Below the pieces are notes generated by a model that did no database searches, had not been told where the DNA came from, and saw only the letters and a program-made list of their open reading frames with translations. From contig CBFIBS010000004.1 of NCBI GenBank assembly GCA_965660945.1, forward strand, positions 62,001 to 126,000: a stretch of 64,000 nt of DNA, read 5' to 3'. The stretch is from UBA7985 sp002711265. GTDB lineage: Bacteria; Pseudomonadota; Alphaproteobacteria; UBA7985. Made by a program: the position numbers and the translations under genes. This document shows, piece after piece, positions 1-7,743 of the stretch. How positions within the stretch are numbered: the first letter of the stretch is position 1; every line of letters starts with the position of its first letter.

Positions 1-1156
1 CGGCTTTGATTGGTGGGTCGTGGGCAGGTCGGTCAAGGATGACGTCGGCGGCTGCGAGTACAGACAGCATCGACGAATCCTGCCGTCGCCGGGCGTCGAT
101 GGTCCCATCGGGCAGGCGCCGGGCGCGGATGAAATCGCGGCGCAGATCATTGGCTGGCAGGTCGTGGGCGATGGTGGCGCTCAGTCGGGGCAGGTCCGTT
201 GGTCGGCCCAGCAGTTTCGCCACCATGGGCCGCAGGATCAGCAGGCTGAGGATCAGGGCCGAGACCGGGTTGCCCGGCAGGCCGAGGAACAGGCCACCGC
301 CAAAGCGGCCGAAAATCAGCGGTTTACCTGGGCGCATCGCGATTTTCCAGAACGCGAGGTCAAGCCCCTGGGCTTCGAAGGCGCGCGCGACCAGATCGTG
401 CTTGCCCACCGAGGCACCGCCGGTGGTCACCACGATGTCGAAGCCCTGCAGCCGCACGGCAGCGGCTTCGAGCGCGGGCAGGCTGTCGCCAACGCTGCCG
501 AAGTCAGTCGCTTCAGCCCCGCAGGCCCGGGCCATGGCGGCAATGGCGAGGTTGTTGGAGCTGACGATCTGCGCCGGCCCCAGCGCTTCACCCGGCGCCC
601 GGATTTCGTCGCCCGTGGTCAGCACGGCCACGCGCGGGCGTTTCACGACGGGGATGGCCGGGGTGTTGCCCGCCGCGATCAGGGCCAGCAGGCGGGGTGA
701 AACCACCGCACCGGCGGATGCCAAGCGGTCGCCTTCCGCAAAATCGAGCCCAGCGGGTCGGACGAAGCGGCCCTCGGTCTCGGCCTGCTCGAAGCGGACA
801 CCCCCGGGGATGTCGATGGCGTTTTCCTGGATGGCGATGGTATCGGCGCCGGGGGGAAGGGGCGCGCCGGTGAAAATGCGCACGGCCTCGCCCGCCGCCA
901 GTGCTCGCTGATCATGCTGACCGGCGGCAATCTCGCGCTCGACCCGGAGGTCGCCGGGCAGGTCGCTGGCGCGCACCGCGTAGCCGTCCATGGCCGACAT
1001 GGCCAGCGGCGGGTGGGTCCGACGGGCGTGGACATCGCTCGACAGCACACGGCCAATGACGGGTTCGGCGGCGCTGCTCAGGCTCAGGTCCTCGCCGGGA
1101 AGCGGGCCGGGAATTTCGGCGAGGATTTCAGCCAGCGCGGTGTCGAAGTCCTTCAT
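1..1156 (-). CDS. moeA: Molybdopterin molybdenumtransferase MoeA (3' end cut by window edge)
   Basis: Inserts molybdate into adenylylated molybdopterin, the last step of molybdenum cofactor synthesis, in the cytoplasm. Translating the minus strand from the ATG at 1156 gives 385 residues without a stop to the window edge. It contains the MoeA hallmarks MSAMDGYAVR near the N-terminus, TGAPLPPGADT, TTGGASVGKHD, MRPGKP and GLPGNPVS in the expected order. MoeA is usually about 400 residues, so only a short tail is missing. It starts 10 bp after the moaC stop and is the last visible gene of the trpG-trpD-trpC-moaC-moeA run, an order common in alphaproteobacteria, where lexA often follows. Confidence 0.95.
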   Translation of the reverse strand, partial: MKDFDTALAEILAEIPGPLPGEDLSLSSAAEPVIGRVLSSDVHARRTHPPLAMSAMDGYAVRASDLPGDLRVEREIAAGQHDQRALAAGEAVRIFTGAPLPPGADTIAIQENAIDIPGGVRFEQAETEGRFVRPAGLDFAEGDRLASAGAVVSPRLLALIAAGNTPAIPVVKRPRVAVLTTGDEIRAPGEALGPAQIVSSNNLAIAAMARACGAEATDFGSVGDSLPALEAAAVRLQGFDIVVTTGGASVGKHDLVARAFEAQGLDLAFWKIAMRPGKPLIFGRFGGGLFLGLPGNPVSALILSLLILRPMVAKLLGRPTDLPRLSATIAHDLPANDLRRDFIRARRLPDGTIDARRRQDSSMLSVLAAADVILDRPAHDPPIKA

Positions 1157-1166
1157 GGCTGGGGGC

Positions 1167-1694
1167 TCAGGGGCCTGCGGCCGGGTCAGCGACCGTATCC
1201 GTGACCGGGCGGGGCTCATCGGCCTTGAAGGTGCCGGACTTGCCGCCGGTTTTCTCCAGCAGCCGGATGCCGTCGATCACGGCGTCCTTCTGCACCGCCT
1301 TGATCATGTCGTAGACGGTCAGCGCCGCGACGGATGCCGCCGTCAGCGCCTCCATCTCCACACCGGTCTTGCCGTCGGTGCGGCAGGTCGCGCGGATGCG
1401 AACGGCGCTAGCGGCCTCGTCGAGGCTGAGGTCGAGCGAGACGGCCGACAGGGGCAGGGGGTGGCACAGCGGGATCAGTGCAGCGGTCTGCTTGGCCCCC
1501 ATGATGCCGGCGAGCCGGGCCACGGAAAGCACGTCGCCCTTTTTGACATCGCCCTCACGGATCAGGCTGAGGGTTTCGGCCTTGCACCGCACCAGCGCTT
1601 CGGCCACGGCCTCGCGCCGGGTCTCGGGCTTGTCGCTCACGTCGACCATGACCGCGTTGCCGCCGTCGTCGAAGTGGCTGAAGCCACTGCTCAT
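1167..1694 (-). CDS. moaC: Cyclic pyranopterin monophosphate synthase MoaC
   Basis: Converts 3',8-cyclo-7,8-dihydro-GTP (the MoaA product) to cyclic pyranopterin monophosphate, early in molybdenum cofactor synthesis. The 175-residue product has the family landmarks near its N-terminus (HFDDGGNAVMVDVSDK), the conserved block LIPLCHPLPL and the C-terminal ALTVYDMIKAVQKD lysine motif. Length is slightly above the usual 160 because of a C-terminal tail. Its ATG overlaps the trpC stop in an ATGA arrangement (1691-1694), which points to translational coupling with the tryptophan genes. Confidence 0.97.
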   Translation of the reverse strand: MSSGFSHFDDGGNAVMVDVSDKPETRREAVAEALVRCKAETLSLIREGDVKKGDVLSVARLAGIMGAKQTAALIPLCHPLPLSAVSLDLSLDEAASAVRIRATCRTDGKTGVEMEALTAASVAALTVYDMIKAVQKDAVIDGIRLLEKTGGKSGTFKADEPRPVTDTVADPAAGP

Positions 1695-2539
1695 TGCGCC
1701 GCTGCCCGGCTGGTTGCATCTGGGGTCGCTGCGTCGTCTGGAGCGCTGAGCCCGAGGATGGTCCGAGTGGCGGTGGTGACGTCGTCCTGCCGCATCAGGC
1801 TTTCGCCGATCAGGAAGGCGCGGGCCCCCGCGCGCGCCATGCGTTCGAGGTCGGCGTGGCTGTAGAGCCCGCTTTCGGCAACCAGCAAGCGGTCGGGGTC
1901 GACCTGACTGGCGAGGCCTTCGCCCACGTCGAGCGAGATTTCCAGCGTTTTCAGGTTGCGGTTGTTGATGCCCAGCAGCGGTGAGCGCAGCCGGTGGGCG
2001 CGCTCGAGTTCTTCGGCGTCGTGGACCTCGACCAGGACGTCCATGCCCCAGTCGAAGGCTGCAGCCTCCAGTTCAGCGGCCTGGCCGTCATCGAGGCAAG
2101 CCATGATTACCAGAATGCAGTCGGCCCCCAGCGCACGGGCCTCGGCGACCTGGTAGGGGTCGAGCATGAAGTCCTTGCGCAGGCAGGGCAGGTTCACGGC
2201 GGCCCGCGCCTGTCCGAGAAAGGCGTCATCGCCCTTAAAATACGGCACGTCGGTCAGCACAGACAGGCAGCTGGCCCCGCCGTCCTGGTAGGCTCGGGCC
2301 AGCGTGGCCGGGTCGAAGTCGGCGCGGATCAGGCCCTTCGACGGGCTTGCCTTCTTGATTTCGGCGATCAGCGCGTGGCGGCCGTCGCTGTGCGCGATGC
2401 GAAGCGCCTCGGCAAACCCCCGGGGTGCATCAGCAGCGCGCGCGGCCGCGTCGATGTCGGCGGGGCTGGTCTCGGCCTTTCGGGCGGCGATCCAGTCGCG
2501 CTTGTCTGTGCAGATGCGTTCGAGGACGTCGTCAGCCAT
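1691..2539 (-). CDS. trpC: Indole-3-glycerol phosphate synthase TrpC
   Basis: Closes the indole ring: carboxyphenylamino-deoxyribulose phosphate to indole-3-glycerol phosphate, in tryptophan synthesis. It is a 282-residue TIM barrel with IKKASPSKGLIR, LRKDFMLDPYQV, GINNRNLKT and the C-terminal phosphate-binding ESG and LIGESLM segments. The open frame runs further upstream, but the ATG at 2539 gives the standard TrpC start (MADDVLERI); the extra residues would lie inside trpD. It overlaps the trpD stop by 8 bp and the moaC start by 4 bp. It is monofunctional: no PRAI (TrpF) domain is fused. Confidence 0.97.
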   Translation of the reverse strand: MADDVLERICTDKRDWIAARKAETSPADIDAAARAADAPRGFAEALRIAHSDGRHALIAEIKKASPSKGLIRADFDPATLARAYQDGGASCLSVLTDVPYFKGDDAFLGQARAAVNLPCLRKDFMLDPYQVAEARALGADCILVIMACLDDGQAAELEAAAFDWGMDVLVEVHDAEELERAHRLRSPLLGINNRNLKTLEISLDVGEGLASQVDPDRLLVAESGLYSHADLERMARAGARAFLIGESLMRQDDVTTATRTILGLSAPDDAATPDATSRAAAQ

Positions 2540-3557
2540 TGGTGATCTCCACCAGTTGATCGAGCGCTGTGCGGGCTCTGCCGCTGTCAATGGCGTCCGC
2601 AGCCAGAGCGACGCCGGCGCGGATGTCATCGGCCTTGCCCGCGACACACAGGGCGCCGGCGGCGTTGAGCAGCACGATATCGCGGTAGGGCCCCGGGGTG
2701 CCGTCGAGCACTGCGCGCAGGGCCGTGGCGTTTTCTTCGGCCTCGCCGCCGCGCAGGGTTTCGATCTGCGCCTGCGGCAGGCCCGCGTCTTCGGGCGTGA
2801 TGATGAAGGTGTTGATCCGTCCATCGCGGAGTTCGGCAACCCGCGTCTCCCCGCATGTGGTCATCTCATCGAGGCCTGAGCCATCGCTGTTGGCGCCGTA
2901 GACCACCCAGGCGCGCTCCGAGCCGAGCTCCTTGAGCACGCGTGCCAGCGGCTCTACCCACTGCGGCGCAAACACGCCGAGCAGCTGCATTTTCGCCCCG
3001 CCGGGGTTGGTCAGTGGGCCGAGCAGGTTGAAGACCGTGGGGATCTGCAGCTCCTTGCGCACCGGCATGACGTGGCGGATTGCGCCGTGGTGCCGCTGGG
3101 CGAACAGGAAGCCCACGCCGGCCTGCGCAATCGCCTGTTCGATCAGGGCGAAGTCAGCCTCAAGGTTCACGCCCAAGGCGGCCAGCACGTCGGCCGCACC
3201 GGATTTGGAGGTTGCCGCGCGGTTGCCGTGCTTGGCGACGGGGACGCCGGACCCGGCGAGCACGAAGGAAACGGCGGTTGAAATGTTGTAAGTGCCGGAC
3301 TTGTCACCGCCGGTACCGCAGACGTCGATGGCGCCTTCGGGTGCGGCGACGCCGGTCATCAGCCCGCGCATGGCCCGGGCAGCGCCGGCGATTTCGCTCA
3401 CCGCTTCGCCCTTGGTCTTCAGTCCCCACAGGAAGGCGCCGGCCAGTGCAGGCGAGACGTCGCCGGACATCATGGCGCGCACGGCGGCCTCGGCCTGTTC
3501 ATCGGAGAGGTCCTGGCCATCGGCGATCTGGTTGAGCAGGCTGGTGAAGGGCAGCAC
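2532..3557 (-). CDS. trpD: Anthranilate phosphoribosyltransferase TrpD
   Basis: Transfers phosphoribose from PRPP to anthranilate, the second step of the tryptophan branch. The product has 341 residues, normal for the family. GTGGDKSGT at residues 81-89 followed by NIST is the PRPP/metal-binding signature, and KHGNRAATSKSGAADVL is also diagnostic. The open frame extends to 3734, but I place the start at GTG 3557 because AAGGA lies about 8 bases upstream and the following residues (LPFTSLLNQIADGQDLS) match a normal TrpD N-terminus. It lies 82 bp after trpG and overlaps trpC. Confidence 0.95.
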   Translation of the reverse strand: MLPFTSLLNQIADGQDLSDEQAEAAVRAMMSGDVSPALAGAFLWGLKTKGEAVSEIAGAARAMRGLMTGVAAPEGAIDVCGTGGDKSGTYNISTAVSFVLAGSGVPVAKHGNRAATSKSGAADVLAALGVNLEADFALIEQAIAQAGVGFLFAQRHHGAIRHVMPVRKELQIPTVFNLLGPLTNPGGAKMQLLGVFAPQWVEPLARVLKELGSERAWVVYGANSDGSGLDEMTTCGETRVAELRDGRINTFIITPEDAGLPQAQIETLRGGEAEENATALRAVLDGTPGPYRDIVLLNAAGALCVAGKADDIRAGVALAADAIDSGRARTALDQLVEITNG

Positions 3558-3639
3558 GGGGGGGTTCCTTGGGGTAAGCAGGTTGGCTGAGAATTGTCGA
3601 TGGGGCTTCGGATTCCGGGGCTCGGCGCGGTCACAGGCC

Positions 3640-4248
3640 TCAGGCCGCGGCAGCGGGCCAGTTGATCTGGTTATTGGCCGCCCGCGCGCTGTCGAGGAAG
3701 TTGCGCAGCATGGCGTGGCCGTACTGGGTTTCAATCGATTCCGGGTGAAACTGCAGGCCGTGGATCGGCAGATCGCGGTGGTTCATGCCCATGATCAAAC
3801 CGTCCTCGGTCTCGGCGGTGACCTCGAAATGCTCGGGCAGGGAGGCGCGCTCGACCACCAGCGAGTGGTAGCGGGTCGCCTGGACGGCCTCGGGCAGGCC
3901 CTTGAACAGGCCCGTGCCAGCGTGCTGGATCGCAGAGAGCTTGCCATGACGCGGGGTCTCGCGGACCACCAGGCCGCCCAGCGCCTGTCCGATCGACTGG
4001 TGGCCGAGGCAAACGCCCAGCAGCGGCAGCCGCGCGCGCGCGGCCGCGCCCACCATGTCGAGGCAGATGCCAGCCTCATCCGGGGTGCAGGGGCCGGGCG
4101 AGAGGATCACGCCCTCCGGGCGCCGGTCGAGCACTTCGAGCGGGGTAATCTGATCGTTACGGACAACCTCGACCGCCGCGCCCAACTCACCGAGAAAGTG
4201 CACGAGGTTGTAGGTAAAGCTATCGTAGTTATCGATCAGAATGAACAT
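3640..4248 (-). CDS. trpG: Anthranilate synthase glutamine amidotransferase component TrpG
   Basis: Hydrolyses glutamine and passes ammonia to TrpE (here at 32.6-34.2 kb) for anthranilate formation. The 202-residue product is a class I glutamine amidotransferase with DNYDSFTYNLV at the N-terminus, nucleophile Cys80 in GVCLGHQ, and the His-Glu pair in LQFHPESIETQYG. ATG 4248 was chosen over the longer frame because it gives the canonical MFILIDNYDS start. In related genomes trpE normally lies directly upstream. Here the upstream neighbour is a 360-bp repeat-bearing gap and then hflX, so the two anthranilate synthase subunits are about 28 kb apart. Confidence 0.96.
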   Translation of the reverse strand: MFILIDNYDSFTYNLVHFLGELGAAVEVVRNDQITPLEVLDRRPEGVILSPGPCTPDEAGICLDMVGAAARARLPLLGVCLGHQSIGQALGGLVVRETPRHGKLSAIQHAGTGLFKGLPEAVQATRYHSLVVERASLPEHFEVTAETEDGLIMGMNHRDLPIHGLQFHPESIETQYGHAMLRNFLDSARAANNQINWPAAAA

Positions 4249-4318
4249 GGGCAGAGTGTAGGCAAGCCGACAGGCGATGTCACGCGCCGGAAGCGCAGCC
4301 GCGACAGTCTTTTCATAT

Positions 4319-4592
4319 GCGCTCCACACGCGGCTTATTTCCTTTGCGCTCCACACGCTTCGCTTTGAGCGACGCTATGACTTTGCGCTCAACACGCTTC
4401 GCTTTGAGCGCGGTGGAGTTCTTCGCTGAAACAAGGTTGCGCCGACCTTGTCTCGACCGCTTCGCGGTCTTCGCCAAGGCGTCGCGCATTTTCATTGAAA
4501 ATGCGGAAAAGACGTCAGGCCGCGTGCAGCGCGGCCTGTCCATTTACCTGCGCGGGGGAGATTTGTAAGCCGCGAAGCGGCGTCAAATCGAG
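4319..4592. repeat. Structured intergenic repeat, copy A
   Basis: This element occupies most of the 360-bp gap between trpG and hflX. It starts with about three units of a 39-bp tandem repeat (starts near 4319, 4343 and 4382) built around GCGCTC(A/C)ACACGCTTCGCTTTGAGCG. The last unit folds as GCGCTCAA (4385-4392) against TTGAGCGC (4404-4411). Next comes a block at 4441-4488 containing the hairpin GACCGC-TTC-GCGGTC (4455-4469), then a 9-bp hairpin CAGGCCGCG/CGCGGCCTG (4516-4524, 4530-4538), and finally a 37-bp block (4556-4592). The 4441-4488 block recurs at 56998-57044 with one mismatch. The 37-bp block recurs inverted and identical at 56783-56819. No coding capacity is apparent. Confidence 0.8.
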
Positions 4593-4608
4593 CCCGCAAC
4601 CCTTGGCC

Positions 4609-6042
4609 TCAGGCGGTGGAGATATCCGGAAACCGCTTCTGCAGCTTGCCCCAGTCATCGTCGGAAATCCGTACCATCGCCCGCGTGCCGTCTTCGTCAT
4701 GCTTATGGCTGAGCACCTGACTGAATTCGTGCAGCCACGCCAGTGCGGCGCCCGCCGTATAAGGGATCAGAAGCTCAAGGTCCTGCTCGCCGTCCGAGAG
4801 CGCCGCATCAACGGTCTCCAGCACCGCGTCCAGCCCTGTCCCTGCCACGGCCGAGGTCCGCAGAACGGCAAAAGCGCGGTCATAGCCCGGGTCGTGCTCG
4901 GCTTCCGCCATGATTGCCGCTGAGCCCTCGCGGTCGACCTTGTTCCAGACCTCGATAATCGGCACCAGATCCACGAGCGTGTCGCCGCTCACCTTCTCTT
5001 CGATCGGTTCGTCGAGGTCCGGGTCGCGCGGCGGGTCTGTCACCGGCGGGGGCAGACGGTCGGGCGCCTCAGGCTGCTCGATCCGCCCCAGCGAGCGCAG
5101 CACATCGAGCACGTCCCGCTTCTGCGCTTCCCATTCCGGGTTGGAGGCATCACGTACGTGCAGGATCAGGTCAGCTTCGATCACCTCTTCCAGCGTCGCG
5201 CGGAAGGCATCGACCAGCTCGTGCGGCAGGTCGGAGATAAAGCCCACCGTATCCGCGAGCACCAGCTCGCGGCCACTCTCCAGCCGTAACCGGCGCAGGG
5301 TCGGGTCGAGGGTCGCGAACAACATATCCTTGGCGAGGATGTCCGCCCCGGTCAGGGCGTTGAACAGCGTCGACTTGCCCGCGTTGGTGTAGCCGACCAG
5401 CGCCACCACGTGCGCCCCCTGCCGCGCCCTCGCCGAGCGGTGTAGTCCGCGCGTCCGCCGCACATCCTGCAGGTCACGCTTGAGCTTGTCGATCCGCTCC
5501 AGCAGCATCCGCCGGTCGAGTTCGAGCTGGGATTCACCGGGGCCGCCCATGAAGCCCGCCCCGCCGCGCTGGCGCTCAAGGTGGGTCCAGGACCGAACCA
5601 GCCGCGAGCGCTGGAAGGTCAGCGCCGCCAGTTCGACCTGCAGCCGACCCTCGCGGGTCTGTGCCCGCTCGCCGAAAATCTCGAGGATCAGTGCTGTCCG
5701 GTCCAGCACCTTCGCCCGGAGCTCGCGCTCGAGGTTGCGGTGCTGCACGGGTGTCAGCGTGGCGTTGAAGATGATGACGTCCGGGTGCTCGGCATCGATG
5801 CGTTCACGCCACTGCGCCAGTACCCCAGTGCCGATCAGGGTCGAAGGGCGAATACTGGCGAGGTTGACCGTGGTCGCCGCCGTCACTTCCAGCCCGATGG
5901 CGCCGGTCAGCGACACAGCCTCCTCGAGCTTGTCCTCAGCCGTTCGCCCGATCGCGCGCGCAGCCGAGGCGCCACGCTCGCGGGGGAGCATGACGTTGAT
6001 CACGAAGGCGGTTTCCTGGTGGCGCTCTGATGCGTGCATCAC
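4609..6042 (-). CDS. hflX: Ribosome-splitting GTPase HflX
   Basis: HflX binds the 50S subunit and splits stalled or stressed 70S ribosomes using GTP. The 477-residue product has the N-terminal HflX domain (residues about 12-205, with the glycine-rich GGAGFMGGPGESQLELDRR linker), the P-loop GYTNAGKS at 217-224, DTVGF at 264-268 and NKVD at 367-370. Residues about 322-360 form a proline- and aspartate-rich insertion before NKVD. The frame can begin at GTG 6042 or ATG 6039; neither has a convincing ribosome binding site. It follows hfq by 45 bp, the usual hfq-hflX pairing, so the two are probably cotranscribed. Confidence 0.95.
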   Translation of the reverse strand: MMHASERHQETAFVINVMLPRERGASAARAIGRTAEDKLEEAVSLTGAIGLEVTAATTVNLASIRPSTLIGTGVLAQWRERIDAEHPDVIIFNATLTPVQHRNLERELRAKVLDRTALILEIFGERAQTREGRLQVELAALTFQRSRLVRSWTHLERQRGGAGFMGGPGESQLELDRRMLLERIDKLKRDLQDVRRTRGLHRSARARQGAHVVALVGYTNAGKSTLFNALTGADILAKDMLFATLDPTLRRLRLESGRELVLADTVGFISDLPHELVDAFRATLEEVIEADLILHVRDASNPEWEAQKRDVLDVLRSLGRIEQPEAPDRLPPPVTDPPRDPDLDEPIEEKVSGDTLVDLVPIIEVWNKVDREGSAAIMAEAEHDPGYDRAFAVLRTSAVAGTGLDAVLETVDAALSDGEQDLELLIPYTAGAALAWLHEFSQVLSHKHDEDGTRAMVRISDDDWGKLQKRFPDISTA

Positions 6043-6087
6043 AGCGACTTAGGCTGGTTTGGGCGTGCTTTCAATCCAGACAGAGGC

Positions 6088-6333
6088 TTATTCCGCGGGC
6101 GGAACAATGTCTTCCATCAGATTGACCGGCTGCGCCGGCATAATGGTCGAAATCGCGTGCTTGTAGACCAGTTGCACGTGTGCGTCCCGGCGCAGCAGCA
6201 CCGAGAAGTTATCGAACCAGGTCACAATCCCGGTCAGCTTTACGCCGTTGACCAGAAAGATCGTCACGGAAATCTTGTGCTTGCGGATGTGATTCAGGAA
6301 AACGTCCTGAACGTTCTTGTTTGCGTCGGCCAT
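6088..6333 (-). CDS. hfq: RNA chaperone Hfq
   Basis: Hexameric Sm-like RNA chaperone that matches small regulatory RNAs to mRNAs. The 81-residue product shows the Sm1 motif (VFLNHIRKHKISVTIFLVNG), TGIVTWFDNFSVLL, and the Sm2 motif around LVYKHAISTIMP with the YKH signature. ATG 6333 is preceded by a strong GGAGGT about 8 bases upstream. The C-terminal tail is short, as is usual in alphaproteobacteria. hflX follows on the same strand. In nitrogen-regulating alphaproteobacteria Hfq also affects NtrC-controlled genes, which fits the neighbouring ntr cluster. Confidence 0.97.
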   Translation of the reverse strand: MADANKNVQDVFLNHIRKHKISVTIFLVNGVKLTGIVTWFDNFSVLLRRDAHVQLVYKHAISTIMPAQPVNLMEDIVPPAE

Positions 6334-6644
6334 ATTCTTGTTACCTCCCTGCCTCGTCCAAGCCGTGCAATCGCGCCTGGGCCGGGTTTGCTGTGGTTGT
6401 TCTTGTTATTCTTGAGCCGGACGCCGCAGCATCCCGCCAATTCTCAACTGTTAGGTTAGGCCCTGAGTCTGACCCGTTAGTGGTGGTGGGTCATCCTAGC
6501 CCACAATCCACTCTTGAGCGCGAAACACAGAAGCGTTTCACGCAAAGAGACTATGGGATAGGGCCAGCCTGAAAATCAAGCCAGCACCGTCGTATAAAAC
6601 TGAATGTTCAAATTGTTAAGCGCTCTGAGGCTGTGGAAAACCCT
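6334..6644. other. Intergenic region upstream of hfq
   Basis: 311 bp between the hfq start and the end of the aminotransferase gene. It must hold the hfq promoter, but I see no convincing -35/-10 pair. A small hairpin GTGGG/CCCAC (6486-6490 and 6500-6504) is present. There is no T-run after it, so it is not an obvious terminator for the aminotransferase gene. No coding frame resembles a known protein. Confidence 0.5.
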
Positions 6645-7523
6645 CTAAACACGGCACTGTTCGGCGACGTGGGCGGCAAAGCCATCGAGGATTTCCTGCA
6701 CCACCGGCCCGGGTTCGCCTGTCCCGATCACCCGGCCATCGACGCTGCGCACCGGGCGGATCATGTTGCCCGAAGACGTCTGGAAGGCTTCATCGGCCGC
6801 GAACAGCTCGTCGAGCGTGAAGGCGCGTTCCTCGATCTGCCACTGGTGCTGCCCGGCCAAGGCGACCAGCGCCGTTCGCACAATACCGTTGAGAACGTGC
6901 CGGTCGGCGAGGTGCGTGCGAAGCACAACCCGGCCGCTGGCGGCATCGCGGCTGACCATCCAGGCATTGGCAGACGAGCCCTCGGTGACCTCACCCTGCG
7001 CGTTGATCATCCAGGTCTCGTAGGCCCCGGCTTCGGCTGCAGCCTGCTTGGCCAGCACGTTAGGCAGCAGCGAGATGCTCTTGATGTCCGGACGCGCCCA
7101 GCGCTCGTCTGGCCCGGTGATCACGTCGATCATCCGCGCCTCGCTCAGATCCTTGGGCACGGGCAGGTGCCGGGCGGTGACCACCAGCGCGGGGGGCACC
7201 GGCGTGGTGGGAAACTTATGGTCCCTCGGCGCCTCTCCGCGGGTCACCTGCACATAAACGAGGCCGTCGCGCACCCGGTTCAACCCCGCCACCCGGCGCC
7301 CAATCAGGCTCAGCGCCTTGCGATTCACGGGACGGTCAATGCGCAGCTCAGCCAGCCCCCGGTCGAGGCGATCCCAGTGCCAGTCTTCGTCGATGAAGGC
7401 CCCGGCGATCACCGGCACCACTTCGTAGACCCCGTCGGCAAACTGATAGCCGCGGTCTTCGATCCCGACCTGCGCGTGGGCGTGAGGGACGTAGCGGCCG
7501 TTGACGTAGGCGGTTCTGGGCAT
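6645..7523 (-). CDS. dat: Class IV aminotransferase, D-amino-acid transaminase type
   Basis: Probable PLP-dependent transfer of amino groups between D-amino acids and 2-oxo acids. The 292-residue product is a class IV fold: YVNGRYVPHAHAQVGIEDRG at the N-terminus, the PLP-lysine region DIKSISLLPNVLAKQAA, the GEVTEGSSAN loop and a late TSSGNMIRPV motif. The branched-chain transaminase IlvE and aminodeoxychorismate lyase share this fold, so substrate identity is inferred from similarity to Dat and from position between trkA and hfq, where alphaproteobacteria usually carry dat. ATG 7523 was chosen over the longer frame because it gives the canonical start; upstream codons run into a GT-rich stretch. 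Confidence 0.85.
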   Translation of the reverse strand: MPRTAYVNGRYVPHAHAQVGIEDRGYQFADGVYEVVPVIAGAFIDEDWHWDRLDRGLAELRIDRPVNRKALSLIGRRVAGLNRVRDGLVYVQVTRGEAPRDHKFPTTPVPPALVVTARHLPVPKDLSEARMIDVITGPDERWARPDIKSISLLPNVLAKQAAAEAGAYETWMINAQGEVTEGSSANAWMVSRDAASGRVVLRTHLADRHVLNGIVRTALVALAGQHQWQIEERAFTLDELFAADEAFQTSSGNMIRPVRSVDGRVIGTGEPGPVVQEILDGFAAHVAEQCRV

Positions 7524-7545
7524 GGTCGGATTCCGTCTCTGCTTC

Positions 7546-7592
7546 GGTGTGCGTGTGTGTGTGAATCTGCGTGTGTGTCCGTGCGTCTGCGC
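7546..7592. repeat. GT-rich low-complexity tract
   Basis: About 47 bp of nearly alternating GT/GC dinucleotides just upstream of the dat start codon, inside the 220-bp trkA-dat gap. The composition is unlike the rest of the window. It may be a slippage-prone tract in the dat leader. It is short and has no recognised motif. Confidence 0.6.
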
Positions 7593-7743
7593 TTGCGCGG
7601 GCAGGGCGTGCACAGCCTGTCTAGCAGGCCCCGAATGGGCGGGCTAGGTGTGCTCAAAGACCCGCGACGCGAAGGGGTCAAAATGCCTCAGCGGCCGTGG
7701 AGAAGTCACTGGGTCGGCAGCCCCGGCTGCAGGCAGCACTGGA

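Noticed and set aside
4319..4410. Tandem 39-bp units considered as a CRISPR array
   Set aside because: Only about three units, no variable spacers of constant length, and no cas genes nearby.
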